Shown in pieces: positions 48,106-57,036 of a stretch of 64,000 nucleotides of DNA. The position numbers were made by a program, and so were the translations under genes. Position 1 is the first letter of the stretch; each line of letters begins with the position of its first letter. The notes beneath the pieces are model-generated. The model saw only the letters and a list, made by a program, of their open reading frames with translations, had not been told where the DNA came from and ran no database searches. This stretch comes from UBA10329 sp964500205 (GTDB taxonomy: Bacteria; Bacteroidota; Bacteroidia; UBA10329). The stretch covers positions 1-64,000 of the forward strand of contig CAZCNS010000011.1 in assembly GCA_964500205.1 (NCBI GenBank), written 5' to 3'.

Positions 48106-49311
48106 TCAGGTCAGCCCGTCCAAGTAATCCTGCAAGTAGCTGAAATGCCCGTTCAGTCGGCCATCGCGGCAGATGGTAGCGCGGTGGAGCACCTGCTCAG
48201 GGTCATCCCCAAGGAAAAGCGGGATAATGCGCTCCGCAAGGTCGGTCCCGAAACCGGTGGAGGCATCGGTAGGAATCTCGCACGGGAGGTTGTCCACGGC
48301 CATGACCGTGATGCTTTCATCTGAGAACGGGTCGGTCTCCATGCCTGAGAACCGACCATAGCCATAGATAGGTTCGGCAATGGTCGAAGCCCTCAGGGTT
48401 GTCGGCACGGAACCCTTGATATCGCAGGTGATGTCGGCAATGACACGGATGCGGAAATCATTACGCTTCACATCCTCTTCAGTAAAGAAGCGGCCTGACC
48501 GTCCGTCCCAGAAATGCGCGGAGATGAAGATGTCGGCCTTGGAAGTGAATTTTCGGAAAGTGCAATTGAATGATGCTGAATCGCGGACAAAGTCACCGAA
48601 GCTGGCGGGCGGTGCGCCATCGCGCTCGTGGTAGTCGAGGATGTCGGCATTGGCCCAGACCGGGTGGTCGTAGTCGTTCTCCAGAAAATCTGCCACACTG
48701 ACCTCTGTGATGCCTGCAGCCGCAAGGGTCTCGCGCACCCCGTTGGCGACCTTCCCACCGCCCGAGACGATGATGCGCTCGCCCTCCAACCTCACTTTCT
48801 CCAATTCGCGGTGCATCTCTTCAATGCCTGTGCAGCGATAGGCGGGCTTCAGGTCGAAACGCCCGGTGCGCCTACCCTGCGCGATCAATGCGTTGTAGGC
48901 CCCCACGATGCCCGCGTAGCGTCCGAAACCGAGGAGCCTCCTCCCCTGCCCGTCCGTCAAGGTCTCGTAGTCGATGAGGCGGATGTCGCGCTCCACAATG
49001 GCCTTGAGCAATAGTCGGTTGTAGGGCTGCTTCTTGATGGTGTGCGAGAAGAACATCATGGTGCTGCCCGGCACCAGCATGTCGATGGGCACCTCCTTGA
49101 CCCCGAGAATGAGGTCGCAGTCATTCACATCGTCCACCAGCCCGACCCCGGCCTTTTGGTAAGCTTCATCAGGGAAACACCTGATGTCGCTGCGTTGGGC
49201 AATGATGGTCAATTGTGGGAATGTGCCCATCAGGGCAGCGCAATGCACGGGTGCCAGCGCTACGCGCTTATCGGGCGGGGTCTTTCCCTCGCGGATGATG
49301 CCTATTCTCAT
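48106..49311 (-). CDS. Alanine/saccharopine dehydrogenase-like NAD(P) enzyme
   Basis: 401 residues from ATG 49311. The N-terminus MRIGIIREGKTPPDKRVALA is the AlaDh/PNT N-terminal signature; GERIIVSGGGKVANGVRETL near 180 is the Rossmann NAD site, later than in alanine dehydrogenase and closer to lysine-forming saccharopine dehydrogenase. Other segments: RFTEEDVKRNDFRIRVIADI-like (SGRFFTEEDVKRND near 278) and ASTIAEPIYGYGR. Most likely an amino-acid dehydrogenase acting on lysine or a related 2-oxoacid. An upstream start at 49362 would overlap the duplicated helicase end and is rejected. Confidence 0.8.
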   Translation of the reverse strand: MRIGIIREGKTPPDKRVALAPVHCAALMGTFPQLTIIAQRSDIRCFPDEAYQKAGVGLVDDVNDCDLILGVKEVPIDMLVPGSTMMFFSHTIKKQPYNRLLLKAIVERDIRLIDYETLTDGQGRRLLGFGRYAGIVGAYNALIAQGRRTGRFDLKPAYRCTGIEEMHRELEKVRLEGERIIVSGGGKVANGVRETLAAAGITEVSVADFLENDYDHPVWANADILDYHERDGAPPASFGDFVRDSASFNCTFRKFTSKADIFISAHFWDGRSGRFFTEEDVKRNDFRIRVIADITCDIKGSVPTTLRASTIAEPIYGYGRFSGMETDPFSDESITVMAVDNLPCEIPTDASTGFGTDLAERIIPLFLGDDPEQVLHRATICRDGRLNGHFSYLQDYLDGLT

Positions 49312-49339
49312 GCTTTGGATTTTGGGGATGCCGCCAAAA

Positions 49340-49400
49340 CTACGAAGCCACCACCTCCCCATCCTCCATATACACCAGCAGCCCTTGCACCGTGGCGTGA
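49340..49400 (-). repeat. Direct repeat: displaced 3' end of the helicase gene
   Basis: 61 bp matching 49835-49895, including a perfect ~36-bp run (accacctccccatcctccat and onward). Read on the minus strand it still encodes GLLVYMEDGEVV followed by a stop, the same C-terminus as the helicase. It lies just upstream of the dehydrogenase start. Confidence 0.92.
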
Positions 49401-49435
49401 ACAGCGGCTATCACTCCAAAGCGCGGGTATTCACT

Positions 49436-49443
49436 TAACTTTG
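49436..49443 (+). promoter_or_regulatory. Promoter -7 box TAACTTTG for the antitoxin gene
   Basis: TAACTTTG, 22 bp before ATG 49465, so the small gene has its own promoter inside the inserted segment. Confidence 0.6.
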
Positions 49444-49464
49444 TTCTTCGGAAGAAAGAAAGCC

Positions 49465-49668
49465 ATGCTTGTAGAACGCACAGATAAAGAGATCATTATC
49501 CGTTTGCCGGCATCGGTAAATTTTGACGACCTACAGGATTTCTTGAGCTATTCCCGCTACAGGGAACTCACCTCGAACTTCAAGGTGAAGCAGTCGGAGG
49601 TGGACAAACTGGCCTCAGAGGTGAACCGAAGCTGGTGGGAGGCCAACAGAGACCGCCTGATCTCGTAG
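49465..49668 (+). CDS. Orphan antitoxin of a PIN-type TA pair
   Basis: 67 residues: ERTDKEIIIRLPASVNFDDL at the N-terminus and KLASEVNRSWWEANRDRLIS at the end. This pattern (…IIRLP…DLQ…YL.Y…VDKLA.EVN..WW..NRDR) is the antitoxin that usually precedes the 'PIN family putative toxin component' in Bacteroidota. Here no intact toxin gene follows. Called from memory of the family, not a search. Confidence 0.75.
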   Translation: MLVERTDKEIIIRLPASVNFDDLQDFLSYSRYRELTSNFKVKQSEVDKLASEVNRSWWEANRDRLIS

Positions 49669-49681
49669 ATGGTCTGAGAAA

Positions 49682-49753
49682 GAAAGGCTACACGAAAGTG
49701 ATGACCACTCCCGAATTCCTTTCGCTGGTCAATCAGCTCGAAAACGAATAGGT
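49682..49753 (+). pseudogene. Remnant of the PIN toxin C-terminus
   Basis: After the antitoxin stop, a short frame reads KKGYTKVMTTPEFLSLVNQL up to a TAG at 49751-49753. It resembles the usual end of PIN toxins (…V.TP.EFL.L…). It lacks a start and the whole catalytic domain, so the toxin appears to have been lost by deletion, leaving the antitoxin. The match is short and could be chance. Confidence 0.4.
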
Positions 49754-49834
49754 GTGTTGATCTGAACACAACTCTTTTCTTTCTGTGTTTGAGAAGTTTC
49801 TGCCACTCTCCCTTCAATTGTCGGCAACCGTGTT

Positions 49835-49895
49835 CTACACCCCAACCACCTCCCCATCCTCCATATACACCAGCAGCCCCTCCACCTTGGTGTGA
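49835..49895 (-). repeat. Direct repeat: genuine 3' end of the helicase gene
   Basis: The last 20 codons and stop of the helicase gene, nearly identical to 49340-49400. The two copies enclose a 434-bp segment holding the antitoxin gene and the toxin remnant. Confidence 0.92.
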
Positions 49896-52800
49896 CCGAG
49901 GGCGATGAGCGCATCGCGGTAGGCAGCTATCTGGGTTACGTGTTCGGGGCGTTTCTCCCCGGTCTTGTAATCAACCACCACAGCGCGGCCATCTGCAATG
50001 ACCACGCGATCGGGGCGGAGCCATTTGCCGCCCGGCATCTGGATATCTGCTTCCTGCCGCACATCGGCACCCTGTGCGAACAATCCGCTCAGCTCAGGCC
50101 GTGAGATGAGGGCCGTGATACGCTGTTGCAGCGATTCAGCGTCCGATTCGCGCACACGGCCGTCCTCCACCAGCCTGCCTACCGCCAGCGGCACATCGGC
50201 CAAGGTGCGCACATGAGCCAGCGCATCGTGAATCAGGATGCCGTTCTGCCGCGCCTCGCTGTCGCCCCGTTCGGAGCGCGAGGGCCGTGCAATGGCGATG
50301 CGCTCGTTCCAGAAAGGGTCGCCCGTGTTGCGCAGCGAAAGGTGAATGGTGGTGTCCGCTTTCGCCTCGGCAGCCTTGCGTGCCTCCCCTACTTCCACGC
50401 GGTCATCCTCTGTCCTTACGAAGCCCCTTCGGTCGAGCGACCGGTTCAGAAAACCGATGGCCGAGGAAGTAGGTGTTTTCTGTTCCTCATCGGGCTGCTT
50501 AAGCCTGCCGCAAACGTATAGCCGCTCTCGTGGGCGGGTCAGCGCCACGTACATCATATTGAACATGTCCATCAGCGTGAGCTCCTGCTCGCGGAGCAGT
50601 GCCGGCTCGAACGGAGTGTCATTGAGTGACGATGTGGCCTTCAGATGCAATCGGTTGAGCGGCTTCGCTTCGGCTTCTTCCACCTCCACCCAAACGCGGT
50701 TGCGGTCGGTCTTGGCATCGTAGTCTGCAAAGGGATGAATGACCACAGGGAACTCCAGCCCCTTGCTCTTATGGACACTGAGCACACGCACGGCCTGGGG
50801 ATTCTCGGTGAGCGCAATGCTCAGTTTGGAACGATGCTCGGCCCAGTGTATGAGAAAGCCCATCAGGTCGTTGCCCTCCTTGCGGGTGAATTCCAGCACG
50901 GCATCGAGGAAATAGATGAGGTGCGGTTGCATGGCAGTCGGCATCATCAGATGGCGCAGCATGTCGAACATGGAGTACAGCGGCAATTGCCGCACCTCGG
51001 AAAGCTTCAGTTTCGGGAAAAGATCACGCAGCAGCTCCCGCACCGCACCGGCCTTTCCTCTTCCCACATCTGCCAACCATGCCGACACCTCGTCCTCGCG
51101 GTCGGTCACCATGCCGAGGTGCTGCACCAACTCGGCCAAGTTGGTGGTGTCGTGCGGCAGGGCGATGAACCGCGCCACATTGACCAGCATTCTCACATGA
51201 GGCGAACTGTCTATCAGCAGCGAATCATTACTCACCACACTCAAGCCCTGCGAGATGAGATGCTGCGCCACCTGCACGCCCCGGTCGTTGGCACGGCAGA
51301 TGATGGCGATGTCGCCCGGGCGGTAACCGTCAGCGATACACTGCCTCACCCATTCCGTTACCATCTCCAACGTGTCGTAGCCGTATTCGGGATAACTTTT
51401 CTTACCTGCGGGAATGCGCAGGCAAGCCACCTCCACCCTGCCCCCTGTCTTACCATCAGGAGTCTGCTGGGCCGCACCTTCGTACATCGGGCGCAGGCCC
51501 TCGGGCATGTCCTGCATCAAGTCCTCGAAGAGTCGGTTGTTGAAATCGACCACTTCAGGCAAGGTGCGGTAGTTGAAGCCCAGCGGGGTCTCGTGTGTGT
51601 CGTGGCGGATGAGGGAGGTCTCACGGTTGTCCAGCGTCCGCGCCATGTCGGGGTCGGCCGTCAGCGTGCTGCGCAGGTAGTCGGGCCTATAGACCGATGG
51701 CAGCTCCACGAACTGCTGCACCTCGCCCCCACGCCAGCGGTAGATGCTCTGCTTGGCATCGCCCACCACGAGACAGAGACCTTCTGTGGCAAGGCTTTCG
51801 TCAATGAGCGGCAGAAGGTTGAACCATTGGAGCACGTTGGTGTCCTGAAACTCATCCACAAGGAAATGGTGGTAGCGATGGCCCAGCCGCTCGTAGATGA
51901 ACGGGGCCTGTTCGCGCATCACCACACCCCCGATCAGGTGGTTGAACTCCCCGATGGAGAGCACCTCCTCATCGTCCTGCACTTCACGGGTCAGCGTGGC
52001 CATGCGTTCCAAGAGTGCGATGCCATAGACGTTCTTCACGATCAGCCCTTTCACCCTCACCGCTTTTTCAAGGGAAATGATGGTCTCATAAGCCTCCATC
52101 AAGCCCGGCACAAGGCTATCCACTGCCATCCTATCGGAACTTTTGGTCTTGGATCCATGCCATTTCCCCTCCTCCAGATTCTTCAGGACAGTGGCATTGG
52201 GCAGGGCGAGTCTTCCCTCGGCCACCTTGGCCATGTAGCCAGCCATGCCATTTTTTCCTCCGGAAAAATGCGATACCTCGAGCCCCTGCGCCTCGATGGT
52301 GAGGATGACGTTCTGAGCGGTTGTGATGGCCCGTTCCTCATCTTCCTGCAAGGTCTTCTTAAGCCGTCTCCGCAGGGCGATCAGTTCCTCCATACCCACA
52401 TCGCCCATGGCCGAGAGCTGGAAACGCCCTTCCTCGTTGAAAACGGTGAAGGCCATCTCGCGCAGCACTGAGTCAATGCTCCAGCTCTTCTCGTCCTCGG
52501 CCTGTGCGATGGAGAGGTCGATGAGGGCATCGGTCACGCCCTTGTCCTGCCCCACCTGCACCAGAAGCCGGTCAAGCATGACGGTGATAAGGCGGTCGGT
52601 GTCCAGCTCGACCTCAAAATGCACGGGTAGCCCGAAGTCCTGCGCGAAGGTGCGGATGACACGGTGGGTAAAGCTGTCGATGGTGCTGATGCTCAGGTCT
52701 GCATAGTTGTGCAGCATGCTGCGGAGCACTCGTGCCGCCTTGGCTGCGAGGTCGGTCTTGGACAAGCCGAGGTCTCCGCGCAGCAGCTTTGCCATGTGAC

Positions 52801-53008
52801 CGGATTCGGTTGCGGGGTCAGACAGTTCGCGGAGGGTATCTATGACCCGCGACTTCATCTCCTCTGCCGCCTTGTTGGTGAAGGTGATGGCAAGGATACT
52901 GCGGTAGGCCGTGTCGGAATGACTGCCGAGGGCGATGCGCAGGTACTCCCTCACCAGTGTGAAGGTCTTGCCCGAGCCTGCGGATGAGCGGTAGATCTTG
53001 AATGGCAT
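49835..53008 (-). CDS. UvrD/RecB-like helicase-nuclease (AddA type)
   Basis: 1057 residues. Helicase motifs: Walker A SSAGSGKTFTL near 8, ITFTNKAAEEMK (motif Ia), HHFLVDEFQDTNVLQW (motif II, near 388), GDAKQSIYRWRGG (motif III), LSVHKSKGLEFPVV (motif V) and MYVALTRPRERLYV (motif VI, near 858). From ~930 a PD-(D/E)xK nuclease domain: GILIHDALAHV, then LRPDRVVIADGRAVVVDYKT and QIAAYRDALI, so D and D-x-K are present. This is the beta/AddA subunit of an exonuclease V-like complex for double-strand break repair. The usual AddB partner is not adjacent. The 3' end is duplicated beyond the antitoxin insertion. Confidence 0.93.
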   Translation of the reverse strand: MPFKIYRSSAGSGKTFTLVREYLRIALGSHSDTAYRSILAITFTNKAAEEMKSRVIDTLRELSDPATESGHMAKLLRGDLGLSKTDLAAKAARVLRSMLHNYADLSISTIDSFTHRVIRTFAQDFGLPVHFEVELDTDRLITVMLDRLLVQVGQDKGVTDALIDLSIAQAEDEKSWSIDSVLREMAFTVFNEEGRFQLSAMGDVGMEELIALRRRLKKTLQEDEERAITTAQNVILTIEAQGLEVSHFSGGKNGMAGYMAKVAEGRLALPNATVLKNLEEGKWHGSKTKSSDRMAVDSLVPGLMEAYETIISLEKAVRVKGLIVKNVYGIALLERMATLTREVQDDEEVLSIGEFNHLIGGVVMREQAPFIYERLGHRYHHFLVDEFQDTNVLQWFNLLPLIDESLATEGLCLVVGDAKQSIYRWRGGEVQQFVELPSVYRPDYLRSTLTADPDMARTLDNRETSLIRHDTHETPLGFNYRTLPEVVDFNNRLFEDLMQDMPEGLRPMYEGAAQQTPDGKTGGRVEVACLRIPAGKKSYPEYGYDTLEMVTEWVRQCIADGYRPGDIAIICRANDRGVQVAQHLISQGLSVVSNDSLLIDSSPHVRMLVNVARFIALPHDTTNLAELVQHLGMVTDREDEVSAWLADVGRGKAGAVRELLRDLFPKLKLSEVRQLPLYSMFDMLRHLMMPTAMQPHLIYFLDAVLEFTRKEGNDLMGFLIHWAEHRSKLSIALTENPQAVRVLSVHKSKGLEFPVVIHPFADYDAKTDRNRVWVEVEEAEAKPLNRLHLKATSSLNDTPFEPALLREQELTLMDMFNMMYVALTRPRERLYVCGRLKQPDEEQKTPTSSAIGFLNRSLDRRGFVRTEDDRVEVGEARKAAEAKADTTIHLSLRNTGDPFWNERIAIARPSRSERGDSEARQNGILIHDALAHVRTLADVPLAVGRLVEDGRVRESDAESLQQRITALISRPELSGLFAQGADVRQEADIQMPGGKWLRPDRVVIADGRAVVVDYKTGEKRPEHVTQIAAYRDALIALGHTKVEGLLVYMEDGEVVGV

Positions 53009-53098
53009 GGGGTGAAGTTAGAGTAGTCTGACGGATGGAACAAATCTATCCTCTGTGCATATCCCTACTATCGTTACAATCCCCTTGCCCGCCTCTTC

Positions 53099-53106
53099 TA
53101 TCTTTG
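53099..53106 (+). promoter_or_regulatory. Promoter -7 box TATCTTTG for the carboxylase gene
   Basis: TATCTTTG, 29 bp before the GTG at 53136. The frame is open from 53055, but that start precedes the promoter, so 53136 is preferred. Confidence 0.55.
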
Positions 53107-53135
53107 GCGACCTCATAAAAAAGCAAGGCGTGAAA

Positions 53136-54761
53136 GTGGACATTGAATTCAACAGGAACGAGGACGTGATGAAGCAGCTCATCTCCAAGATGGAGTCGCG
53201 GTTGCAGAAGATCTATTTGGGCGGTGGCCCCAAGCGCATTGAGAAGGAGCATGCCAAGGGCAAAATGACCGCCCGCGAGCGCATCGCAGCCCTCATCGAC
53301 CCCAATACGGATACCATCGAGATTGGTGCCTTTGCGGGTTATGACATGTACCAGGAACATGGCGGATGCCCTGGTGGCGGTGTGGCCGTGGTGATCGGAT
53401 ACGTATCGGGCAAGCAGTGCATCATCGTGGCGAACGATGCCACCGTGAAGGCGGGCGCGTGGTTTCCCATCACGGGCAAGAAGAACCTCCGAGCGCAGGA
53501 GATCGCCATGGAGAACCGCCTGCCCATCATCTATCTGGTGGACAGCGCGGGAGTGTACCTGCCCATGCAGAACGAGATATTCGCAGACAAGGAGCATTTC
53601 GGGCGCATCTTCCGCAACAACGCCAAGATGAGCAGCATGGGCATCGTGCAGATATCGGCCATCATGGGAAGCTGTGTGGCCGGTGGTGCGTATCTCCCCA
53701 TCATGAGCGATGAGGCGCTGATCGTGGACAAGACGGGCACCATCTTTCTTGCTGGTTCCTATCTCGTGAAAGCCGCCATAGGCGAGAATATTGACAATGA
53801 GACCCTTGGAGGGGCCACCACTCACTGCGAGATAAGTGGCGTCACTGACTACAAGGCCAAAGACGATGCCGATGCGCTGCGTACCATCCGTGGCATCGTG
53901 GACAAGATCGGTAGCTTCAATCGGGCCGGATTCGACCGCAAGGAAACCGTTGTCCCCAAGGTAGACCCCAAGGAACTGCTCGGCATCCTGCCCGAGGAGC
54001 GCACCAAGGAGTACGACATGCTGGATGTGATCCACCGTCTGGTCGATGCCTCCGACTTCGAAGAATACAAGGCCGACTATGGCAAGAGCCTCCTTTGTGG
54101 TCTTGCACGCATTGACGGCTGGGCGGTGGGCATCGTGGCCAACCAGCGCAAGCGTGTGAAAACGGGCAAGGGCGAGATGCAGTTCGGAGGTGTGATATAC
54201 AGCGACAGTGCCGACAAGGCCGCACGCTTCATCATGAACTGCAACCAGAAGAAGATTCCGCTGGTGTTCCTGCACGATGTGACAGGCTTCATGGTCGGCT
54301 CTCGGTCAGAGCACGGAGGCATCATCAAAGATGGCGCGAAAATGGTCAACGCGGTTAGCAATAGCACCGTGCCCAAGTTCAGCATCGTCATCGGCAACAG
54401 CTACGGGGCGGGTAACTACGCCATGTGCGGCAAGGCTTACGACCCGCGACTCATCGTAGGATGGCCCACGGCCAACATCGCGGTGATGGGAGGTGCGCAG
54501 GCCGCAAAAGTCCTACTCCAGATACAGAAGGCCACCATCGAAGGAAAAGGCGAGAAGGTGACCCCAGAAGAAGAAAAGGAACTCCTCGACCGCATCACGC
54601 AGGGCTACGAGGAGCAAACCTCTCCTTACTACGCGGCAGCCCGCCTTTGGATCGATGCCATCATCAACCCATTGGATACGCGTAAATGGATCAGCATGGG
54701 TATCGAAGCAGCTGACCACGCCCCAGTGGAGAAGTTCAATCCCGGGGTGATTCAGACATGA
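53136..54761 (+). CDS. Acyl-CoA carboxylase, carboxyltransferase (beta) subunit
   Basis: 541 residues from GTG 53136, giving the family opening VDIEFNRNEDVMKQL. Two crotonase-like domains: KGKMTARERIAALIDP near 47, GGGVAVVIGYVSGKQCIIVA near 84, oxyanion loops GSCVAGGAYLP near 187 and GNSYGAGNYAMCGKAYDPR near 416, and GWPTANIAVMGG near 441. It moves carboxyl from biotin to an acyl-CoA; methylcrotonyl-CoA or propionyl-CoA are the likely substrates. The biotin-bearing alpha subunit is not nearby. Confidence 0.92.
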   Translation: MDIEFNRNEDVMKQLISKMESRLQKIYLGGGPKRIEKEHAKGKMTARERIAALIDPNTDTIEIGAFAGYDMYQEHGGCPGGGVAVVIGYVSGKQCIIVANDATVKAGAWFPITGKKNLRAQEIAMENRLPIIYLVDSAGVYLPMQNEIFADKEHFGRIFRNNAKMSSMGIVQISAIMGSCVAGGAYLPIMSDEALIVDKTGTIFLAGSYLVKAAIGENIDNETLGGATTHCEISGVTDYKAKDDADALRTIRGIVDKIGSFNRAGFDRKETVVPKVDPKELLGILPEERTKEYDMLDVIHRLVDASDFEEYKADYGKSLLCGLARIDGWAVGIVANQRKRVKTGKGEMQFGGVIYSDSADKAARFIMNCNQKKIPLVFLHDVTGFMVGSRSEHGGIIKDGAKMVNAVSNSTVPKFSIVIGNSYGAGNYAMCGKAYDPRLIVGWPTANIAVMGGAQAAKVLLQIQKATIEGKGEKVTPEEEKELLDRITQGYEEQTSPYYAAARLWIDAIINPLDTRKWISMGIEAADHAPVEKFNPGVIQT

Positions 54762-54788
54762 AAAGAGTAAATGGTTCCTGAGAACGAT

Positions 54789-54809
54789 GGGCTTTGTCAA
54801 GCCTTTTTT
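54789..54809 (+). terminator. Intrinsic terminator after the carboxylase gene
   Basis: GGCTT-tgtc-AAGCC stem with a TTTTTT tail, just before the end of the convergent YbaB gene. Confidence 0.75.
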
Positions 54810-54814
54810 GTGGG

Positions 54815-55120
54815 TCACATTCCCATGTTGCCGAGCATGCCCATCATGCCGCCAGCCATGGAACGCATCTCGCTCTCGAAAACACCTTCGGCCTTCTCGA
54901 TGGCATCGTTGGTGGCACTTGCAACCAAATTCGATATCTCTGCACCGTTGCCCGGTTTGACAATACTTTCGGGGATGATGATCTCAGTGATCTTCTTGTT
55001 GCCATTGGCAACCACGACCACGCCCTGACATTCCCCACGCACAAACACGCTGTTGAGTCGCTCCTTGGCAGCATCCATCTGCTGCTTCATCTCCTTGAGC
55101 TGTTTCAGTTTATCGAACAT
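54815..55120 (-). CDS. YbaB/EbfC-type nucleoid-associated protein
   Basis: 101 residues: N-terminal helix (MFDKLKQLKEMKQQMDAAKE), strands with VRGECQGVVVVANGNKKITE, and a Met/Gly-rich C-terminal end (MAGGMMGMLGNMGM). Small dimeric DNA-binding proteins of the nucleoid. The dnaX/recR partners it often has elsewhere are not here. Confidence 0.88.
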   Translation of the reverse strand: MFDKLKQLKEMKQQMDAAKERLNSVFVRGECQGVVVVANGNKKITEIIIPESIVKPGNGAEISNLVASATNDAIEKAEGVFESEMRSMAGGMMGMLGNMGM

Positions 55121-55131
55121 TCCATGTTGAA

Positions 55132-55350
55132 TTAAAAATCTGCGGCCCAGTGAAAAAGCGCCTCCGTACGGACTGCCCCTGATGCCTCCTGCACAATGCG
55201 CTGACGATGCTCTGAAAGCGACTCAACCGTGGACCTAAGCTCAACATCCTCCTTCAACGGGATCTCCATCACCTCTGGGCAACAATCGGCAATAAGTCTG
55301 CGAAGCTTCGCGACTTCCAACATCACCTCATCGTTCGGGTCGAACTTCAT
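55132..55350 (-). CDS. Small hypothetical protein
   Basis: 72 residues, helical, acidic at the start (MKFDPNDEVMLEVAKLRRLI) and with a Cys pair (ADCCPE). Family not recognised. Its end is 11 bp before the YbaB start on the same strand, so it is probably cotranscribed. Confidence 0.6.
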   Translation of the reverse strand: MKFDPNDEVMLEVAKLRRLIADCCPEVMEIPLKEDVELRSTVESLSEHRQRIVQEASGAVRTEALFHWAADF

Positions 55351-55418
55351 GACACAAAGTTATTCACCGCGGATGCGGTGCTGCGTATCTATCACTGGAA
55401 GATGTCAACAGCTCAAGA

Positions 55419-56291
55419 TCAACAATGCTCGCTTACCACAGGGGGCGATGCCATGATGGCCCTTAGGTAGCGCAATACGGAGAACACAAGAACCGCGAAT
55501 AGAAGAATGGATGCGGCCTCCACCTCTGTGATCTCCACAAGATGCTCATAAGGCCGCAGCCGCCAGACGATGGCGGAGGGAATGACGGACAACAACAGTA
55601 GCAGCTGCCATGGCAATCCAGTAGCGGTCATAATGCTCAAAATGAAAAGGTCGGCCCGCTTCATCAGATTCCATCCACCGCCAGCCCGCTTTCCTTTCTC
55701 ATAAGGCACCTGAACTGCCGCATTACCATGCTGACAGAGCTGAATGAGCGTATTGCCCGGTCGGAAACCGGCCTCCCTCGCCCGCTCCAGCACCCTTCGG
55801 TCTGCAAGGAGGAAATCAGAACCGAAGCGAGGAAGGTTCTTAACACCGAGCAACCTGAGCAACCGATAGTACAGCCCCGAAAAGATGCGGTTGAGAAGCC
55901 CACCCCCGGCTGCATTGCGCGCGGCAAGCACCAGATTGGCACCCGATCGCCACTCGGTGACCAGCCGGGGCAGTAGTGCAGGAGGGTCATCGCCATCAGC
56001 GGCCATCACGATGACAGCATCGCCATCCGCCTCCAGCAGCCCGACCACCACAGCCCTGTAGGCCCCGACATTCTTGGCAAGTCGTATGCCTCGAACACGC
56101 ATGTCGGATGATCCCGTTGCGTCTCGGATGCAGTTCCAGGTCCCGTCTGTGCTGCCATCGTCCACCAGCAGCACCTCGAAGCACAGTCCGCCATCATGCC
56201 GCGGGGCCAAAGCAGCCTTTACGCCCGAAAGGGTAACTGGCAGCTGTGCTGCGTTGTTGAAGCAGGGAATGATCACAGTGACCTCCGACAT
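55419..56291 (-). CDS. GT2 family glycosyltransferase, membrane-anchored
   Basis: 290 residues from ATG 56291. GT-A fold: SEVTVIIPCFNNAAQLPV at the start, VLLVDDGSTDGTW near 41, MAADGDDPPALLPRLV near 95 (the D-x-D-type metal site and the DPP run of dolichyl-phosphate-mannose-synthase-like members) and two C-terminal membrane helices (~225-245, 258-280). Transfers a sugar to a lipid carrier or glycan. Last gene of the five-gene minus-strand cluster, 4 bp after the hexapeptide protein. Confidence 0.86.
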   Translation of the reverse strand: MSEVTVIIPCFNNAAQLPVTLSGVKAALAPRHDGGLCFEVLLVDDGSTDGTWNCIRDATGSSDMRVRGIRLAKNVGAYRAVVVGLLEADGDAVIVMAADGDDPPALLPRLVTEWRSGANLVLAARNAAGGGLLNRIFSGLYYRLLRLLGVKNLPRFGSDFLLADRRVLERAREAGFRPGNTLIQLCQHGNAAVQVPYEKGKRAGGGWNLMKRADLFILSIMTATGLPWQLLLLLSVIPSAIVWRLRPYEHLVEITEVEAASILLFAVLVFSVLRYLRAIMASPPVVSEHC

Positions 56292-56295
56292 GGAG

Positions 56296-57036
56296 TCAAA
56301 GGTCGTTCTCCCAAGGCATTCCCCTGCTGAAACGCGAAGGCCACGGGTAGAGCGCGTTGCCCTCATCGTCCTTCAGCTCACGCACATCCTTTTTGCGGAT
56401 AGCGGGCGACCCGATGAGGAAGGAGTGGTCTGCCGCGTCCTGCGTCACCGTGGCATTGGCAGCAATGAGGCAATGCGCCCCCACCTTTACACTCGCGAGA
56501 ATGACCGCGTGAACCCCCACCTGCGTGTAGTCTCCAATGACAGGTGCGGTGGTATCTGTGGTGGGCGGAAAGCGGTCGTTGGTCAGCACCGCGAAGGGAT
56601 AGATGAACACGAACTCGCCAAGCACACTCCCTTTGGCCAAGTGGACATTGCTGTGCAGGCGGCTGTATCGGCCCATGGTCACATGCCCCTGAAGGTCACT
56701 GAACGAGCCGACCGCGCAATGCTCTGCCAAGCAGCAATGCTCGCGGATGACCGCATGATGCCCCGTTTGGAATTTCTCCCCGAAAGAAGAACCCGCGTAG
56801 ATCACGGAATGACTGCGGATTACCGCCTCCGGCCCGATAACCGTTCGTGGCTGCGTGTAGTTTTTCTCAGAGAAAAAACCTGAGAGCGGCTCACCAATGA
56901 TACATCCCGGCCCAATGAAAGTGTCGTCACCAATCTCGACCGCTTCATGGATCACCGTGCCGTCACCGATGCGCACATCCCTGCCGATGGTGGCACGGGG
57001 GCTGATGCTCACGTTATGGCCGATGCCGCTGTACAT
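56296..57036 (-). CDS. Hexapeptide-repeat (LbH) acyltransferase
   Basis: 246 residues with many imperfect hexads: VSISPRATIGRDVRIGDGTV, VEIGDDTFIGPGCIIGEPL, then PVIGDYTQVGVHAVILASV and VGAHCLIAANATVTQD. A left-handed beta-helix acyltransferase, similar to sugar N- or O-acetyltransferases. The ATG overlaps the stop of the phosphatase gene (TGATG), so the two are coupled. It probably decorates a surface sugar. Confidence 0.85.
   Translation of the reverse strand: MYSGIGHNVSISPRATIGRDVRIGDGTVIHEAVEIGDDTFIGPGCIIGEPLSGFFSEKNYTQPRTVIGPEAVIRSHSVIYAGSSFGEKFQTGHHAVIREHCCLAEHCAVGSFSDLQGHVTMGRYSRLHSNVHLAKGSVLGEFVFIYPFAVLTNDRFPPTTDTTAPVIGDYTQVGVHAVILASVKVGAHCLIAANATVTQDAADHSFLIGSPAIRKKDVRELKDDEGNALYPWPSRFSRGMPWENDL

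Noticed and set aside
50645..52471. 608-codon open frame on the plus strand
   Set aside because: It is antisense to the helicase gene, whose motifs are complete on the minus strand; the plus-strand translation is His/Gln-rich with no domain character.
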